64,000 nt of DNA from Rhodocyclaceae bacterium (GTDB lineage: Bacteria; Pseudomonadota; Gammaproteobacteria; Burkholderiales; Rhodocyclaceae). The DNA is taken from the NCBI GenBank assembly GCA_008080565.1, contig VIKE01000011.1, positions 37,649 through 101,648 of the forward strand, written 5' to 3'. Below the pieces are notes generated by a model, which was not told where the DNA came from, ran no database searches, and saw nothing but the letters and a program-made list of their open reading frames with translations. The position numbers were made by a program, and so were the translations under genes. Below are positions 18,912 to 29,001 of this stretch, in pieces. Numbering within the stretch: the stretch's first letter is position 1; each line of letters begins with the position of its first letter.

Positions 18912-20996
18912 GTGAAAAACAACCAACCAGTTACCCAAAGAGAAGTCCCCTTTCCGCCGAACTGTTATCTGGTCTCAAAAACTGACTTGAAGGGCAGCAT
19001 CACGTATGCCAACGACGCCTTTGTCGAAATCAGCGGTTTTAGCCGCGCCGAACTGATCGGCAGCAGCCACAACATCGTCCGCCACCCGGACATGCCGATG
19101 GCTGCCTTTGCCGATCTCTGGCAAACAGTCAAGGCCGGCCTGCCGTGGCGGGGCGCAGTCAAGAATCGTTGCCGGAATGGCGACTATTACTGGGTTGAGG
19201 CCTTCGTCGTTCCGCTCAAGAAAAATGGCGAAATCACCGGCTTCATGTCGGTGCGCACCCCGCTGACGGCGGACAAGAAGGCCGCTGCCGAAGCACTTTA
19301 CCGAGCCACCGGCACGGCCGGCAAATTGCCGGTGTCGACCAGGCGCAGCATCCAGCTGGCCCCTCGCCTGTGGGCCGCGATGGGCGTACTGGTCGCCTTG
19401 ATGGGCCTGATCGGCTTCTTTGGCCTGCGCAGCCTGGCGGGGACAGATCAGGCGCTGAATGCGATGTACCGCGACAATCTGTTGCCATCCAACACAGTCA
19501 ATCGCATGACCTTCCTGCTCGCTGACAACCGCTCGCAGATCATGCTTGCCTTGCAGCACGAAGCGACGAATCCCTTTGCCAAAATGCACGATCACCCGCT
19601 CGATCTGCATATCAACGCGACCCTGAAAAATCGTGAGGAAATCAACGGCCTGCTCGATGTCTTGAAGAAGCAGACGCTGACCGACACCCAGAAAGTCCTG
19701 CTCGACAAGTTTGGCGAAAGCCGCGAGAAATACTCGAAAGAGGGTGTCAACGCGGCACGCAGCCTGCTGGCCGAAAGTAAATTCCATGAAGCCAACGTGG
19801 TCCTGCTGACCCGGATCAACCCGCTATACGCCGAGTTACGGCAAAACGCCGAAGCCTTGATTCAGCAATTGAGCAGCGATGCCGAAGCGCGCTACATCGC
19901 GGCTGAAACGGAATATGCCTCGGTCCGCAACATGAGCATCGGGCTGATCGTCTTTGCCCTGCTCATCACGCTGATCGGTGGCGGCCTGCTGGTCCGTTCC
20001 ATCATCGCGCCACTGCGCAAGGCCAACACGCACTTCGAGCGGATCAGCGACGGCAAGCTGACCGACGAAATCGACATTTCCGGCCGCGACGAAATGGGCG
20101 TCCTGCTCTGCAACCTCGGCGTCATGCAAGGCACCATCAAGGCCATGCTCGATGAAATCAGCACGGCGGCAAGAAGTATCGACCGGCGCAGCAACCAGCT
20201 TGAGCAGCAGATGAGCCAGGTCTCGGCACAGTCCGTGCAGCAGCAAGCCAGCGTCGAAGGCGTGGCAGCGGCCACCGAGGAGTTCAGCCAGTCGGTGCAG
20301 GAAGTCGCAGCCAATGCCGAGGAAACCGCGTCGGCTGCCCGCGATTCGCAGAATCAGGTCAAGCTCAGCAACACCAACATCAGCCAGAGCATGGCGGCAA
20401 CAACCCGCGTCGTCGAGGCTGTCACGGCATCCAACGCCACGATCGACCAGCTCAACCAGTCGATCGCCAAGATTGGCGACATCACCCGCGTCATTGCCGA
20501 CATCGCCAGCCAGACCAACCTGCTCGCCCTCAATGCCGCGATCGAAGCGGCCCGGGCCGGCGAACAGGGCCGCGGCTTTGCCGTCGTTGCCGACGAGGTA
20601 CGCAAGCTGGCCGAACGGACGACAACCTCGACGGCCGACATCAACAACACGGTCAACGAAATCCAGTCGGTCACCGCCCAGGCCGTGGCCAGCATGGATC
20701 TGGCCGCCAAGGAGGTGGAAACCGGCATTGGCATGCTGCGCGAGAGCGTCGCCGGCCTCGAAGGCATCACCAACTCGTCGAGCCAGGTTTCGCTGATGGC
20801 CAGCCAGATATCCGATGCCGCTCGCCAGCAAGGCGTTGCCAGCGAGGAAGTGGCCGGCAGCATGCAGCAGATCACCGACCTGATCGAGCAGAACACGCAG
20901 TCGGCCCAGAGCGCCAAGTCGATCGCCGAAGAACTGCTCAGCACCTCGCACCAGCTCGAAGTGCTGATCTCTTCCTTCGAGCTATATCGGCGCTGA
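18912..20996 (+). CDS. Methyl-accepting chemotaxis protein with N-terminal PAS domain
   Basis: This 694-residue chemoreceptor starts at GTG 18912. A PAS domain at about 20-125 ([21 protein letters not shown] ... [11 protein letters not shown]) resembles the Aer energy-sensor PAS. A transmembrane helix near 155-175 precedes a four-helix-bundle ligand region (about 180-335), a second helix near 340-362, HAMP, and a long signalling coiled coil with the invariant hairpin tip around [35 protein letters not shown]. Aer-like plus periplasmic sensing suggests a dual energy/ligand input. No chemotaxis kinase genes are nearby. The 18685-18911 gap upstream shows no other gene. Confidence 0.95.
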   Translation: MKNNQPVTQREVPFPPNCYLVSKTDLKGSITYANDAFVEISGFSRAELIGSSHNIVRHPDMPMAAFADLWQTVKAGLPWRGAVKNRCRNGDYYWVEAFVVPLKKNGEITGFMSVRTPLTADKKAAAEALYRATGTAGKLPVSTRRSIQLAPRLWAAMGVLVALMGLIGFFGLRSLAGTDQALNAMYRDNLLPSNTVNRMTFLLADNRSQIMLALQHEATNPFAKMHDHPLDLHINATLKNREEINGLLDVLKKQTLTDTQKVLLDKFGESREKYSKEGVNAARSLLAESKFHEANVVLLTRINPLYAELRQNAEALIQQLSSDAEARYIAAETEYASVRNMSIGLIVFALLITLIGGGLLVRSIIAPLRKANTHFERISDGKLTDEIDISGRDEMGVLLCNLGVMQGTIKAMLDEISTAARSIDRRSNQLEQQMSQVSAQSVQQQASVEGVAAATEEFSQSVQEVAANAEETASAARDSQNQVKLSNTNISQSMAATTRVVEAVTASNATIDQLNQSIAKIGDITRVIADIASQTNLLALNAAIEAARAGEQGRGFAVVADEVRKLAERTTTSTADINNTVNEIQSVTAQAVASMDLAAKEVETGIGMLRESVAGLEGITNSSSQVSLMASQISDAARQQGVASEEVAGSMQQITDLIEQNTQSAQSAKSIAEELLSTSHQLEVLISSFELYRR

Positions 20997-21020
20997 CCGG
21001 CTACTCGCAACGACTACAAT

Positions 21021-21044
21021 GGGGGCTTTCGAGCCCCCTTTTTT
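21021..21044 (+). terminator. Terminator of the chemoreceptor gene
   Basis: A 7-bp stem GGGGGCT / AGCCCCC is closed by a stable TTCG tetraloop, with six T residues after it. It lies 24 bp past the stop. It makes the in-frame ATG at 21019 an unlikely start for dacB. Confidence 0.93.
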
Positions 21045-21048
21045 CGCC

Positions 21049-22533
21049 ATGACTCTGCCCCAGCCCAGCCCGGCGCCACACCCGACCGCCTGTCGCAAGC
21101 TGCGCCAAGCCTTTGGTTTACTCGCGCTGCTAACGGCGGCCGGGCTGGCCAGCGCCGACCTGCCGCCAACCGTGTTGCAGGCCCTGAAAGCAGCGCAGAT
21201 TCCGGCCGCCAGCGTCGCCGTCGTCGTCCAGCCAGTCGACGCCGGCGCGCCGCTGGTTGCCCACAACGCCAGCCGCGCGATGAACCCGGCTTCGGTCATG
21301 AAGCTGGTCACCACCTACGCTGCCCTCGACCTGCTTGGCCCGGCCTACACGTGGAAAACCACGGCGTGGACCGAGACTTCCACGGTCGACGGGAGTTTGA
21401 GCGGAAATTTGTACATCCGCGGCAGCGGCGACCCGCGCTTCGCCATCGAACATCTGACCGCCCTGCTTCGCCAGATTCAGGTCCGCGGCATCCGCCGGAT
21501 CGACGGCGATATCGTCCTCGACCGCAGCGTTTTCAACATTCCGGCCATTGACCCGGGCGCCTTCGACGACAAGCCGATGCGGCCCTACAACGTCGGGCCG
21601 GACGGTTTTCTGCTCAATTTCCGCGCCCTGCGCTTCACGCTGCAACCGGACAACGGCAAGCCGCGCATCCTCATGGAAACGCCGAGCGAGGGCCTGCGCG
21701 TCGACAACCAGTTGCGTGCCAGCAACAACGAATGCGGCAGCAACTGGAAGGACTTCATCAACGTTCGGCTGATTCCCGAAAACAACGGCAATCGGCTCGA
21801 ATTCACCGGCAGCTACGCCGCGCTCTGTGGCGAAAAGCCGCTCAGCCTGTCGCCCCTGCCGGCCGAAGCCCAGACCAGCGGCCTGATCCGCGCCCTGTGG
21901 AAGGAACTCGGCGGCACCTTGAACGGCCAGGTCCGCGCCGGCAGCGTGCCGGTCGGCGCCAGGCTGCTCACCCAGCACGAATCGGCGCCGCTGGCCGACG
22001 CCGTGCGCGACATCAACAAGTTCAGCAACAACGTCATGGCCCGCCAGGTCTTCCTGACCATCGGCAACGATTCTGCGCCAGCCACCGCCGAACGCGCCCG
22101 CCAGCGCATCACCGACTGGCTGGCTGGCCGCAATCTGCGTTTTGGCGAACTGGTTCTCGACAACGGTTCCGGCCTGTCGCGCCTCGAGCGGATCAGCGCC
22201 GACAGCCTCAACCGACTGCTGCTCGACGCCTGGAAAAGCCCGGTCATGCCCGAATTCGTCTCCAGCATGCCGATTGTCGGCATCGACGGCACGATGAAAA
22301 AACGTCTCAACGGCTCCGACGCCACCGGCCGCGCCCACATCAAGACCGGCACGCTCGATGGCGTCAAGACCGCCGCCGGCTATGCCCTCGACGGCCAGGG
22401 CCGGCGCCATGCCGTCACCTTCCTGATCAACCATCCGCGCGCCCAAGGCGGCAGCGCGGCCATCGACGCCCTGCTCGTCTGGGTCGCCCAACGGCGCATT
22501 GGCGAGAAAGTGCCAGTCCTTGAAAATGAGTGA
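21049..22533 (+). CDS. dacB: D-alanyl-D-alanine carboxypeptidase/endopeptidase PBP4
   Basis: This roughly 494-residue S13-family protein trims and opens peptidoglycan peptides in the periplasm. A signal peptide covers about residues 1-35 (LLALLTAAGLASA). Catalytic motifs are all present: SVMK (SxxK) after NPA, SNNV (SxN) and KTGTL (KTG). The start is ATG 21049, just after the chemoreceptor terminator. It overlaps the next gene by an ATGAGTGA junction. A weak match to the interspersed motif occurs at 21380. Confidence 0.95.
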   Translation: MTLPQPSPAPHPTACRKLRQAFGLLALLTAAGLASADLPPTVLQALKAAQIPAASVAVVVQPVDAGAPLVAHNASRAMNPASVMKLVTTYAALDLLGPAYTWKTTAWTETSTVDGSLSGNLYIRGSGDPRFAIEHLTALLRQIQVRGIRRIDGDIVLDRSVFNIPAIDPGAFDDKPMRPYNVGPDGFLLNFRALRFTLQPDNGKPRILMETPSEGLRVDNQLRASNNECGSNWKDFINVRLIPENNGNRLEFTGSYAALCGEKPLSLSPLPAEAQTSGLIRALWKELGGTLNGQVRAGSVPVGARLLTQHESAPLADAVRDINKFSNNVMARQVFLTIGNDSAPATAERARQRITDWLAGRNLRFGELVLDNGSGLSRLERISADSLNRLLLDAWKSPVMPEFVSSMPIVGIDGTMKKRLNGSDATGRAHIKTGTLDGVKTAAGYALDGQGRRHAVTFLINHPRAQGGSAAIDALLVWVAQRRIGEKVPVLENE

Positions 22534-23227
22534 GCGCCCACCTTTTCCGGGCGAGGCGCTGGCCGAGGCTGGCCTCAACCGGCAATTCGTCTTCGATCTG
22601 AACGAGCTACCCGAGGCGACGCGCAAGACGCTGGGCGACACCACCGGCTACCGCCAGCTCATCCTGCTCGGCCACGCTGGCGGACGGCTTTGGGAATGCG
22701 TGCAGGCCAGCGGCATAGCCAGCCAACATCCGATCGACGACTACACCGTGTGCACCGTTGAAGCGTGGCTGGTCGAACATCTGCCCGGCCGGGCTTACCG
22801 CATCGTTTATCCGGGCCAGCAGCCGGTCGGTCTGCAGGCCCTCGGCAAGCTGGCCGGCTGGCACCACACTTCGCCCTTCATGATCGGCATCGACGCCGAG
22901 TGGGGTAGCTGGTACGCCTACCGGGCGGCCGTGCTGATCGATTTTCAATTTTCGGCCTTTTTCCCGGTTGACCGTGGGAACCCGTGCCTCGACTGCCGGT
23001 CGACGCCTTGCATCACGGCCTGCCCGGCCGACGCGCTGGCCGGCCGCCAGTTCAACCTGCAAGCCTGCAGCGGCTACCGCCTGCAGACAGAATCACCGTG
23101 CGCCGAAGGCTGCCTGGCCCGCCAGGCCTGCCCGGTCGGCGCCGAACATCGCTACGAGGCGACCCAGATCGCCCACAGTTACCGCCGGTCGCTGGCCATG
23201 CTCCGGCAACACCTCGACAAACCCTGA
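22526..23227 (+). CDS. 4Fe-4S ferredoxin-like protein, QueG-related C-terminal cysteine region
   Basis: This 233-residue cytoplasmic protein has an N-terminal half without recognised motifs (but including VYPGQQPVGLQALGKLAGWHHTSPFMIG). Its C-terminal half carries cysteine clusters, CLDCRSTPCITACP and CAEGCLARQACPVG, compatible with 4Fe-4S binding as in epoxyqueuosine reductase-type ferredoxins. It is shorter than QueG and lacks clear cobalamin-site features, so the reaction is unknown. Copy 6 of the interspersed motif is read in frame just before the first cluster as FQFSAFFPVDRG. The start overlaps the dacB stop. Confidence 0.75.
   Translation: MSERPPFPGEALAEAGLNRQFVFDLNELPEATRKTLGDTTGYRQLILLGHAGGRLWECVQASGIASQHPIDDYTVCTVEAWLVEHLPGRAYRIVYPGQQPVGLQALGKLAGWHHTSPFMIGIDAEWGSWYAYRAAVLIDFQFSAFFPVDRGNPCLDCRSTPCITACPADALAGRQFNLQACSGYRLQTESPCAEGCLARQACPVGAEHRYEATQIAHSYRRSLAMLRQHLDKP
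22943..22977 (-). repeat. 35-bp interspersed motif, copy 6 (inside ferredoxin-like gene)
   Basis: On the minus strand: CCACGGTCAACCGGG, AAAAAGGCCG, AAAATTGAAA. It is a strong match within coding sequence. Confidence 0.88.
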
Positions 23228-23247
23228 CCACCCCACTGGAAAACACC

Positions 23248-23700
23248 ATGCGCTCGATACTTCTCTTTCTGCACCTCGCCGGCGTCATCATCTGGATCGG
23301 CGGCATGTTCTTCGCCCATTTCTGCCTGCGCCCGGTGGCTGCCGAACAACTTCAGCCCCCGCAGCGGCTGCCGCTGCTGGCCGGCGTCCTTGGTCGCTTC
23401 TTCAGGATCGTTGCAGTTGCGATTGCCCTGATCCTGCTCTCCGGCATCGCGCGCATGCTCAACGTCGGCTTTGCCAACGCGCCGCTGCACTGGCACGTCA
23501 TGCTGAGCAGCGGCCTGGTCATGACCATCATTTTCGTCGACATCGCGCTGCGCCATTTCGCCAGGCTGCAGGCCGGTGTGGCAGCTCAGGACTGGCCGGC
23601 GGCCGGGGCGGCGATGAACACCATCCGCCAGCGGGTGGCACTCAATCTGGGGCTGGGCGTACTGACCGTGGCCATCGCCTGTTTCGGGGTCGGATTCTGA
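23248..23700 (+). CDS. CopD-like four-helix membrane protein
   Basis: This 150-residue protein has about four hydrophobic helices and begins MRSILLFLHLAGVIIWIGGMFFAHF. That H-x3-I-W-x-G-G-M-F pattern is typical of CopD/DUF2269-like integral membrane proteins in which conserved histidines may bind haem or copper. It starts 21 bp after the ferredoxin-like gene with no terminator between, so dacB, ferredoxin-like and this gene may be one transcript. Function is not established. Confidence 0.75.
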   Translation: MRSILLFLHLAGVIIWIGGMFFAHFCLRPVAAEQLQPPQRLPLLAGVLGRFFRIVAVAIALILLSGIARMLNVGFANAPLHWHVMLSSGLVMTIIFVDIALRHFARLQAGVAAQDWPAAGAAMNTIRQRVALNLGLGVLTVAIACFGVGF

Positions 23701-23703
23701 GTC

Positions 23704-24111
23704 TTAGTTGTCGATGGCTTTGACGCCAAACAGCGCAATCCAGCCGCGCACAACGCGATAGGCCACCCACAGGCCGAGAATGGCGATCAATATCCAGGCG
23801 AGCGGAATGCCGATGATGGTAATGACCAGCAGGCCGTAGAAAACCAGCCCGAGGAAGGTGAACCAGAAGGTGCGGATCTGCCAGCGGAAATGGCTTTCGA
23901 GCCAGGTGCCGTTGACCTCGCTGCGTTTGAGGTAATTGAGGAACACCGCGCACAAAGAGGGCAGGCCAAAGACGAAGCCGCCGGCGACGGTGGCCGCCGA
24001 CGTGATGCCAATAAACACGGCGATGGCGTGCAGGCCGTAGATGAAATGGGTGAGCTGGACGAGCGAAGGGCGGACGCCGTGCAGGTCTGGGGCGGGAACG
24101 GGGTCATTCAT
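23704..24111 (-). CDS. DUF4870-family membrane protein
   Basis: This 135-residue protein has four predicted helices and starts at ATG 24111. The pattern VQLTHFIYGLHAIAVFIG, N-Y-L-K-R, W-x-E-S-H-F-R-W-Q-I-R-T-F-W and P-x-x-W matches DUF4870-like small membrane proteins. No biochemical role is known. It overlaps the end of the acetyltransferase gene by 4 bp and is the last gene of the leftward ubiA-ubiD operon. Confidence 0.8.
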   Translation of the reverse strand: MNDPVPAPDLHGVRPSLVQLTHFIYGLHAIAVFIGITSAATVAGGFVFGLPSLCAVFLNYLKRSEVNGTWLESHFRWQIRTFWFTFLGLVFYGLLVITIIGIPLAWILIAILGLWVAYRVVRGWIALFGVKAIDN

Positions 24112-24605
24112 GGGGCCACCTCCGGAAGGATTTTCTGCATGAGCAGCGCGTTGCCGGCTGCCGGGTCGAGGACATACGGCGCGTAGCCGGCCTGTTGGTA
24201 GGAGGCCATCGCCCGCGTATTGTTGGACAGCACTTCGAGCGTCAGCTTGCAACAGCCGAGCTGGCGGGCGCGTTCTTCGGCCCAGGCCAGCAGGGCCTGA
24301 CCAATGCCCTGGCCGCGCAGGCCATTGAGCACGACGATGTCGTGAACATTGAGCAGGGGCAGCGCAGCGAAGGTCGAAAAGCCGGCGAAGCAGTCGATCA
24401 GGCCGACCGCCTTGCCGTCGAGCCAGGCCAGCGCGCCGTGGAAACCCGGCACCTCGCGGATGGTACGCACGAGATTGAGCTTGGCGTAGTCGGACAGGCC
24501 ATCGCCGCCCCCCATCGGATCCTGCGCATAGTGGTCGAGCAGGCCGAGCCAGATTTCAGCCTGAGCAAGATCGGACAAGTCGAGCGGAATGACTTTGACG
24601 GTCAT
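24108..24605 (-). CDS. GNAT-family N-acetyltransferase
   Basis: This 165-residue protein starts at ATG 24605, overlapping the ubiD stop by 4 bp. It has the GNAT acetyl-CoA-binding motif A ([18 protein letters not shown]), preceded by the beta-strand NVHDIVVL, and the motif-B tail with N-N-T-R-A-x-x-x-Y-x-x-A-G-Y. The substrate is unknown. Tight packing in the ubiA-ubiD operon implies cotranscription but not a role in ubiquinone synthesis. Confidence 0.88.
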   Translation of the reverse strand: MTVKVIPLDLSDLAQAEIWLGLLDHYAQDPMGGGDGLSDYAKLNLVRTIREVPGFHGALAWLDGKAVGLIDCFAGFSTFAALPLLNVHDIVVLNGLRGQGIGQALLAWAEERARQLGCCKLTLEVLSNNTRAMASYQQAGYAPYVLDPAAGNALLMQKILPEVAP

Positions 24606-25934
24606 AGCCCGAGATCGCTCCACATGGCGTCGACCTTCTTCTTCACCCCGTCAAGCCCCATCTTGGAGCCGAGGCCGGCCACCGGCGAGGCAAAGTCGAG
24701 GTAATCGATCGGCGTGTTGTCGACCAGCGTCGTGTCGCGCGTCGCGTCCATGCGCGTCGTCATCGCCCAGACCACTTCCTTCCAGTCGCGGATGTCGATG
24801 TCGTCATCGACGACGATGATCGTCTTGGTGTACATGAACTGGCGCAGGAAGCTCCAGATACCGAACATGATGCGCTTGGCGTGGCCCGGGTAAGCCTTCT
24901 TGATGCTGACGATGGCCATCCGGTACGAGCAGCCTTCCGGCGGCAGGTAGAAATCGACGATTTCCGGGTACTGCTTCTGGAGCAGCGGCACGAAGACTTC
25001 ATTGAGCGCCACGCCCAAAACCGCCGGCTCGTCGGGCGGTTTGCCGGTGTAGGTGCTGTGGTAGATCGGGTTCTTGCGCATGGTCATGCGCTCGATGGTG
25101 AATACCGGGAACTCGGCCTGCTCGTTGTAGTAGCCGGTGTGGTCGCCGTATGGCCCTTCGAGGGCCGTTTCACCTGGATGGATGACGCCTTCGAGGACGA
25201 TTTCGGCCGAAGCGGGCACTTGCAAAGCGCGAATCGGGAACCGGCGTCACGGCGCCGAGGATGGTCGCCGGATCGCAGCCCAAAACAACAGCGACCGGGA
25301 ACGGTTGCCCCGGGTTGGCCAGTTGAAACTCGCGAAAATCCAGCGCCCCGCCACGATGCGCCAGCCAGCGCATGATCACCTTGTTCGGGCCGAGCACCTG
25401 CTGGCGGTAGATGCCGAGATTCTGCCGGTTTTTGTGCGGCCCCTTGGTGACGACCAGACCCCAGGTGATCAGCGGCGCCACGTCGCCCGGCCAGCAATGC
25501 TGGATCGGCAACTTCGCCAAATCAACGTCCTTGCCTTCCCAGACGATTTCCTGACAGGACGCCGACGACACCGTTTTCGGCGCCATGTTCATGACCTGCT
25601 TCAAGATCGGCAGCTTGTCCCAGGCATCCTTGAGGCCCTTGGGTGGCTCCGGTTCCTTGAGATAGGCGAGCAGTTTGCCGACTTCGCGCAGGGCCTGCAC
25701 CGACTCCTCGCCCATGCCGAGCGCGACGCGTTTTGGCGTGCCGAACAGGTTGGCCAGCACGGGAATGGTATGACCCTTGGGCTTTTCGAACAGAATGGCC
25801 GGACCTTCGGCGCGCAGAACGCGGTCGCAGATTTCGGTCATTTCGAGGCGGGTATCGACCTCGACGCCGACGCGTTTGAGTTCGCCGGTCTTTTCCAGTT
25901 GCGACATGAAGTCGCGCAAGTCGTGATATTTCAT
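24602..25934 (-). pseudogene. ubiD: UbiD 3-octaprenyl-4-hydroxybenzoate decarboxylase, frameshifted by an internal deletion
   Basis: UbiD decarboxylates the polyprenyl-hydroxybenzoate intermediate of ubiquinone using prenylated FMN. The N-terminal part ([21 protein letters not shown] to GAVTPVPD) and the C-terminal part ([13 protein letters not shown] to the end) are well conserved but lie in different frames. Relative to E. coli UbiD, about 25 residues (the LSEY...ND segment between PD and LQVPAS) are missing near 25220-25240, and the junction shifts the frame. All other expected blocks, including [12 protein letters not shown], are present. Real loss would need a substitute decarboxylase; assembly error is plausible given similar gaps elsewhere. 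Confidence 0.9.
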
Positions 25935-26554
25935 CGGATTCGGTAAGCCTGGTGACATTGGGCACAACTGCCGGTCAATTGCGACAGCATGGCGGTGGCC
26001 GTGTGTTGGTCGCCGGTCAGGGCGACGGTGGCGAAATCGCTGGCAGCCTTGTAGCCATCGAGCGCCAGGTTTTGCATTTCCTGCGGCATGTACTGCTCCG
26101 GCTGCGCCGCTTTTGGCAGCCGGGAGTGGTTGCCCCAAAGCGCCACGCCGAGGCGTATCTGGGCAATCTGGCCGGCTTCCACCACCTGGCCATCGCGCAT
26201 CCGTTGCAGCACGCCATCGAGCGCCGCCATCCGGTCGCGCATTTCGGCCCGCATGGCCAGCCGGGCCGGCGACGGCATCCTGATCAGCTCGCGTTCATCG
26301 TTGGCATTGTCGGGCTTTGCCGGGGCGGACACCGGCGCTGGCTGGACTTTCTTCGCTTGCGCCGACTTCGGGCTCGACGGCGCCGGGGCATGCGTCGTCT
26401 TTTTTGCGGCCATGGTCTTTTTGACCGGCGGCGCCTTTTTTACTGCAACCGTCTTGTTGACCATCACCGTCTTCTTGACCGTATCCGTCTTGCCGAATGC
26501 CCCTGGCGCCAGCACGACGCAGGCCAGCCCGAACAGGACGGCGGCAGATTTCAT
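25931..26554 (-). CDS. Exported c-type cytochrome (c'-like) with Lys/Pro-rich linker
   Basis: This 207-residue protein has a signal peptide (about 1-21) and a low-complexity segment rich in Lys, Pro, Ala and Val (22-85). A helical domain ends with the haem-binding CAQCH ten residues from the C-terminus ([11 protein letters not shown]). A single C-terminal CxxCH on a four-helix bundle is the pattern of cytochrome c'. It overlaps both neighbours by ATGA junctions. Its function in the ubi operon is unknown; electron transfer or gas binding are possibilities. Confidence 0.83.
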   Translation of the reverse strand: MKSAAVLFGLACVVLAPGAFGKTDTVKKTVMVNKTVAVKKAPPVKKTMAAKKTTHAPAPSSPKSAQAKKVQPAPVSAPAKPDNANDERELIRMPSPARLAMRAEMRDRMAALDGVLQRMRDGQVVEAGQIAQIRLGVALWGNHSRLPKAAQPEQYMPQEMQNLALDGYKAASDFATVALTGDQHTATAMLSQLTGSCAQCHQAYRIR

Positions 26555-26973
26555 CGCGTGCGATACGAAAAGTGACAGCCGACGCAGGCTGCCGTCAGGT
26601 TGGGCAGCAGGGCCAGCGCCTTGTCGCGATCGCCGGTCTTGGCCGCTGCCGCGAATTCGCTGGCCGCCTTGTGACCATCCATGCCGATGCCGTGCATGGC
26701 CGGCGGCATGTGCGGGCCGGGCCGGGCGTCAAAAGGCTTGCTGCGATGTTTGCCCATGGCCGACAGGCCCAGTTCGCGTTCGGCCACCTCGCCGGCCTCC
26801 TTGACCTTGCCGGCCGCCATCAAGGACAGCACTTCATTGACCGCCACGAGATTGTCGAGCATCTCCTGACGCAGCGACTCCTGCGCCGGTTCGGGCAATT
26901 TGGCCAGTTGACGGGTGTCTTCGGCCACTGCCACGGTCGACAGGAAAAACAGGGCAAAAATGAAAGCCTTCAT
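26551..26973 (-). CDS. Small exported c-type cytochrome (c'-like)
   Basis: This 140-residue protein has a signal peptide ([17 protein letters not shown]), a helical body, and [11 protein letters not shown] at the C-terminus, so the haem site is placed exactly as in the adjacent larger cytochrome. The pair share the KAASEFA/KAASDFA and QIRLGV/ERELGL positions and look like paralogues; this one lacks the Lys/Pro linker. Its start overlaps the ubiA stop (ATGA). A weak match to the interspersed motif (26931-26964) covers its signal-peptide codons. Confidence 0.83.
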   Translation of the reverse strand: MKAFIFALFFLSTVAVAEDTRQLAKLPEPAQESLRQEMLDNLVAVNEVLSLMAAGKVKEAGEVAERELGLSAMGKHRSKPFDARPGPHMPPAMHGIGMDGHKAASEFAAAAKTGDRDKALALLPNLTAACVGCHFSYRTR

Positions 26974-27860
26974 GCGAAGCTCCTCCCGGAAACCACAAAA
27001 TCGACGACGATGCCGACAAAAATCACCAGGCCGACCCAGTTGTTGTGCAGGAAAGCCTTGAAGCAAGGCATCCGCTCGCGGCCACGAATCCAGGTGTAGT
27101 GCACGCCCATGATGCCGGCGGCAACGGCCAGACCGGAGTAGAAGGCGAGGCCGAGATGCAGCGTCCAGCCGATCCCGCCGATGATCGCCAGCGTTGCCGC
27201 ATAACAAACCATGACCGCCGCCACATCGAAGCGACCGAAGGTGATGGCCGAGGTCTTGATGCCGATTTTGAGGTCGTCCTCGCGGTCGACCATGGCGTAT
27301 TCGGTGTCGTAGGCGACCGCCCAGAACACGTTGGCGAGCAACAGCCACCAGGCTTCGGCCGGCACGCCGCCGACCTGCGCCGCGTAGGCCATCGGGATGC
27401 CAAAGCCGAAGGCAATGCCAAGATAAGCCTGCGGAATGGCCAGAAAGCGTTTGGTAAATGGATAGCTGGCAGCCAGGAAAAGCGCCGGCACCGACAGCCA
27501 GATGACCAGCGTGTTGCCGAGCAGCAGAACCAGCGCAAAGGACAGCAGCGACAGCCCGGCGAAAAGCGCCAATGCCTCCTTGGTCGTCACCTTGCCGGCA
27601 GTCAGCGGGCGCTCTTTGGTCCGCTCGACATGCTTGTCGAAATCGCGGTCGGCGTAGTCGTTGATGACGCAGCCGGCCGAACGCATGAGCACGGTGCCCA
27701 GAACAAAAATCCAGACGACCCACCAGTTCGGCCGCCCCAGCGCCGACAGCCACAACGCCCACAGCGTCGGCCAAAGCAGCAGCAGGATCCCAATCGGCTT
27801 GTCGAGCCGCATGAGCTTTTCGTAGAGGTCGAGTTTTTCCTTGAGGGCAGGCCAGTTCAT
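26970..27860 (-). CDS. ubiA: 4-hydroxybenzoate octaprenyltransferase UbiA
   Basis: UbiA attaches the polyprenyl tail to 4-hydroxybenzoate in the inner membrane. The 296-residue protein has about nine helices and both Asp-rich motifs: NDYADRDFD (first, prenyl-diphosphate/Mg) and [12 protein letters not shown] (second). The start at 27860 lies 27 bp after the hypothetical gene upstream. Colocation with ubiD supports the assignment over related haem or menaquinone prenyltransferases. Confidence 0.97.
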   Translation of the reverse strand: MNWPALKEKLDLYEKLMRLDKPIGILLLLWPTLWALWLSALGRPNWWVVWIFVLGTVLMRSAGCVINDYADRDFDKHVERTKERPLTAGKVTTKEALALFAGLSLLSFALVLLLGNTLVIWLSVPALFLAASYPFTKRFLAIPQAYLGIAFGFGIPMAYAAQVGGVPAEAWWLLLANVFWAVAYDTEYAMVDREDDLKIGIKTSAITFGRFDVAAVMVCYAATLAIIGGIGWTLHLGLAFYSGLAVAAGIMGVHYTWIRGRERMPCFKAFLHNNWVGLVIFVGIVVDFVVSGRSFA

Positions 27861-27887
27861 CGGGCGATTTTACCTTGGTGGCAAAGT

Positions 27888-28649
27888 TCAGGTGGCGCTG
27901 TGCCGACTGGCTTGCTGCCACGCCACCACCGCCTGCCCGGCATGGGCGAGGATGGCCTGGTAGCGTTCGGCGGGCAGGGCGTGGCGCAGGGAGGCGAAAA
28001 GCTGCTGCGTTCCGTCCTCGGCCAGCGGCGATTTCGGCGCCAGATCGGAGAGCAGCGAAATCTGGATATTGGCCAGCGCATCGGCCAGCAGGCGCCAGCC
28101 CAGCTCCGGCATCTGTTCGTTGAGAGCAACCATCATGCTGCCCAGCGGCAGGACGATGCCCTGCACCTGCTCGTCCGTTTCGCAAGCGGCCATGGCGTGC
28201 CACAAGGCGAGGTGGATGCCGCGGCGCAGATCAACCTTGAAGTCGATGGCATCGGACTCGACGTCGATAATCTGCTCGAAATACTGCTGGAAGAGCGTGT
28301 CCTGACGAGCATCGAGCCGGGTCCGCAAGCCACCGATCAAGGCCGTCAGCGAGTGAATCGCCTCGAGATTGAAGGCCTGCGTGTAGGCCAGCCCCCACTG
28401 GTCGAGGCCGCTGATCAGCATGGCCAGGCGCAGCGCCCGCGCCTCGTCGCTGGCAGCAGCCTGACACCAGTCGAAACAGTGCGCCGCCACCTCGCCGAGC
28501 ACCACCACATCGGGCGCTGCATCGATGGTCGCCGCCTGACGAAAAGCCCCGGCAAAAACGTCCTGTGCCATGCGTGCAGCGAGCCGCTGGGTCTCGGCGC
28601 TGGCCAGCTTGGCGAGTTGATCGGCGGGAATCTGGGCGGCTGTCGTCAT
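27888..28649 (-). CDS. Hypothetical soluble protein (253 aa), first gene of the ubiA operon
   Basis: I do not recognise this protein. It is Ala/Leu/Gln-rich and almost entirely helical by composition, with no signal peptide, cysteine cluster or nucleotide motif; recurring patterns are short helices such as GGLRTRLDARQDTLFQQYFEQI. It starts at ATG 28649 and ends 27 bp before ubiA, so it probably heads the same transcript. Codon use and GC match its neighbours, so it is likely native. Confidence 0.65.
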   Translation of the reverse strand: MTTAAQIPADQLAKLASAETQRLAARMAQDVFAGAFRQAATIDAAPDVVVLGEVAAHCFDWCQAAASDEARALRLAMLISGLDQWGLAYTQAFNLEAIHSLTALIGGLRTRLDARQDTLFQQYFEQIIDVESDAIDFKVDLRRGIHLALWHAMAACETDEQVQGIVLPLGSMMVALNEQMPELGWRLLADALANIQISLLSDLAPKSPLAEDGTQQLFASLRHALPAERYQAILAHAGQAVVAWQQASRHSAT

Positions 28650-28712
28650 GGCGAATCGAATCGAGGGGAAAAGCGCTATTTTAACGGGGCGTCAATGCCC
28701 TGAAGCCGAATG

Positions 28713-28747
28713 CCACGGTCAACCGGAAAAATTGGCCAAAATTGAAA
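28713..28747 (+). repeat. 35-bp interspersed motif, copy 7 (best consensus copy)
   Basis: CCACGGTCAACCGG, AAAAATTGGCC, AAAATTGAAA: used as the reference copy. It lies in the 28650-29001 intergenic gap, which otherwise shows no gene. Confidence 0.92.
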
Positions 28748-29001
28748 GGGTAATCAAGGGCTAAACCAAATCGCCACCAGCACCGCCGAGTCGAATGGAA
28801 CACCATGGCATCGTTGCAGGCGGCATGATTCTGACCACATAATCAGCGCATGAATATCAACTCACCTGCTGATCTTGGCATCTGCCAAAACTCGGCCGCG
28901 ACCGAGAGAGCGCTCGCCAAGTCAGCGACCGACCAAGCTTGGCGTGCTCCGGCCCGGCGGACAGCCCGCCACCCGCCCCGCGCCCGGACCACGATGGCGG
29001 G

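Noticed and set aside
21380..21411. Possible further copy of the 35-bp motif in dacB
   Set aside because: Only CCACGGTCGACGGG matches well and the A/T blocks are poor; similar weak matches at 26931, 34580 and 48400 were also left out of the main list.
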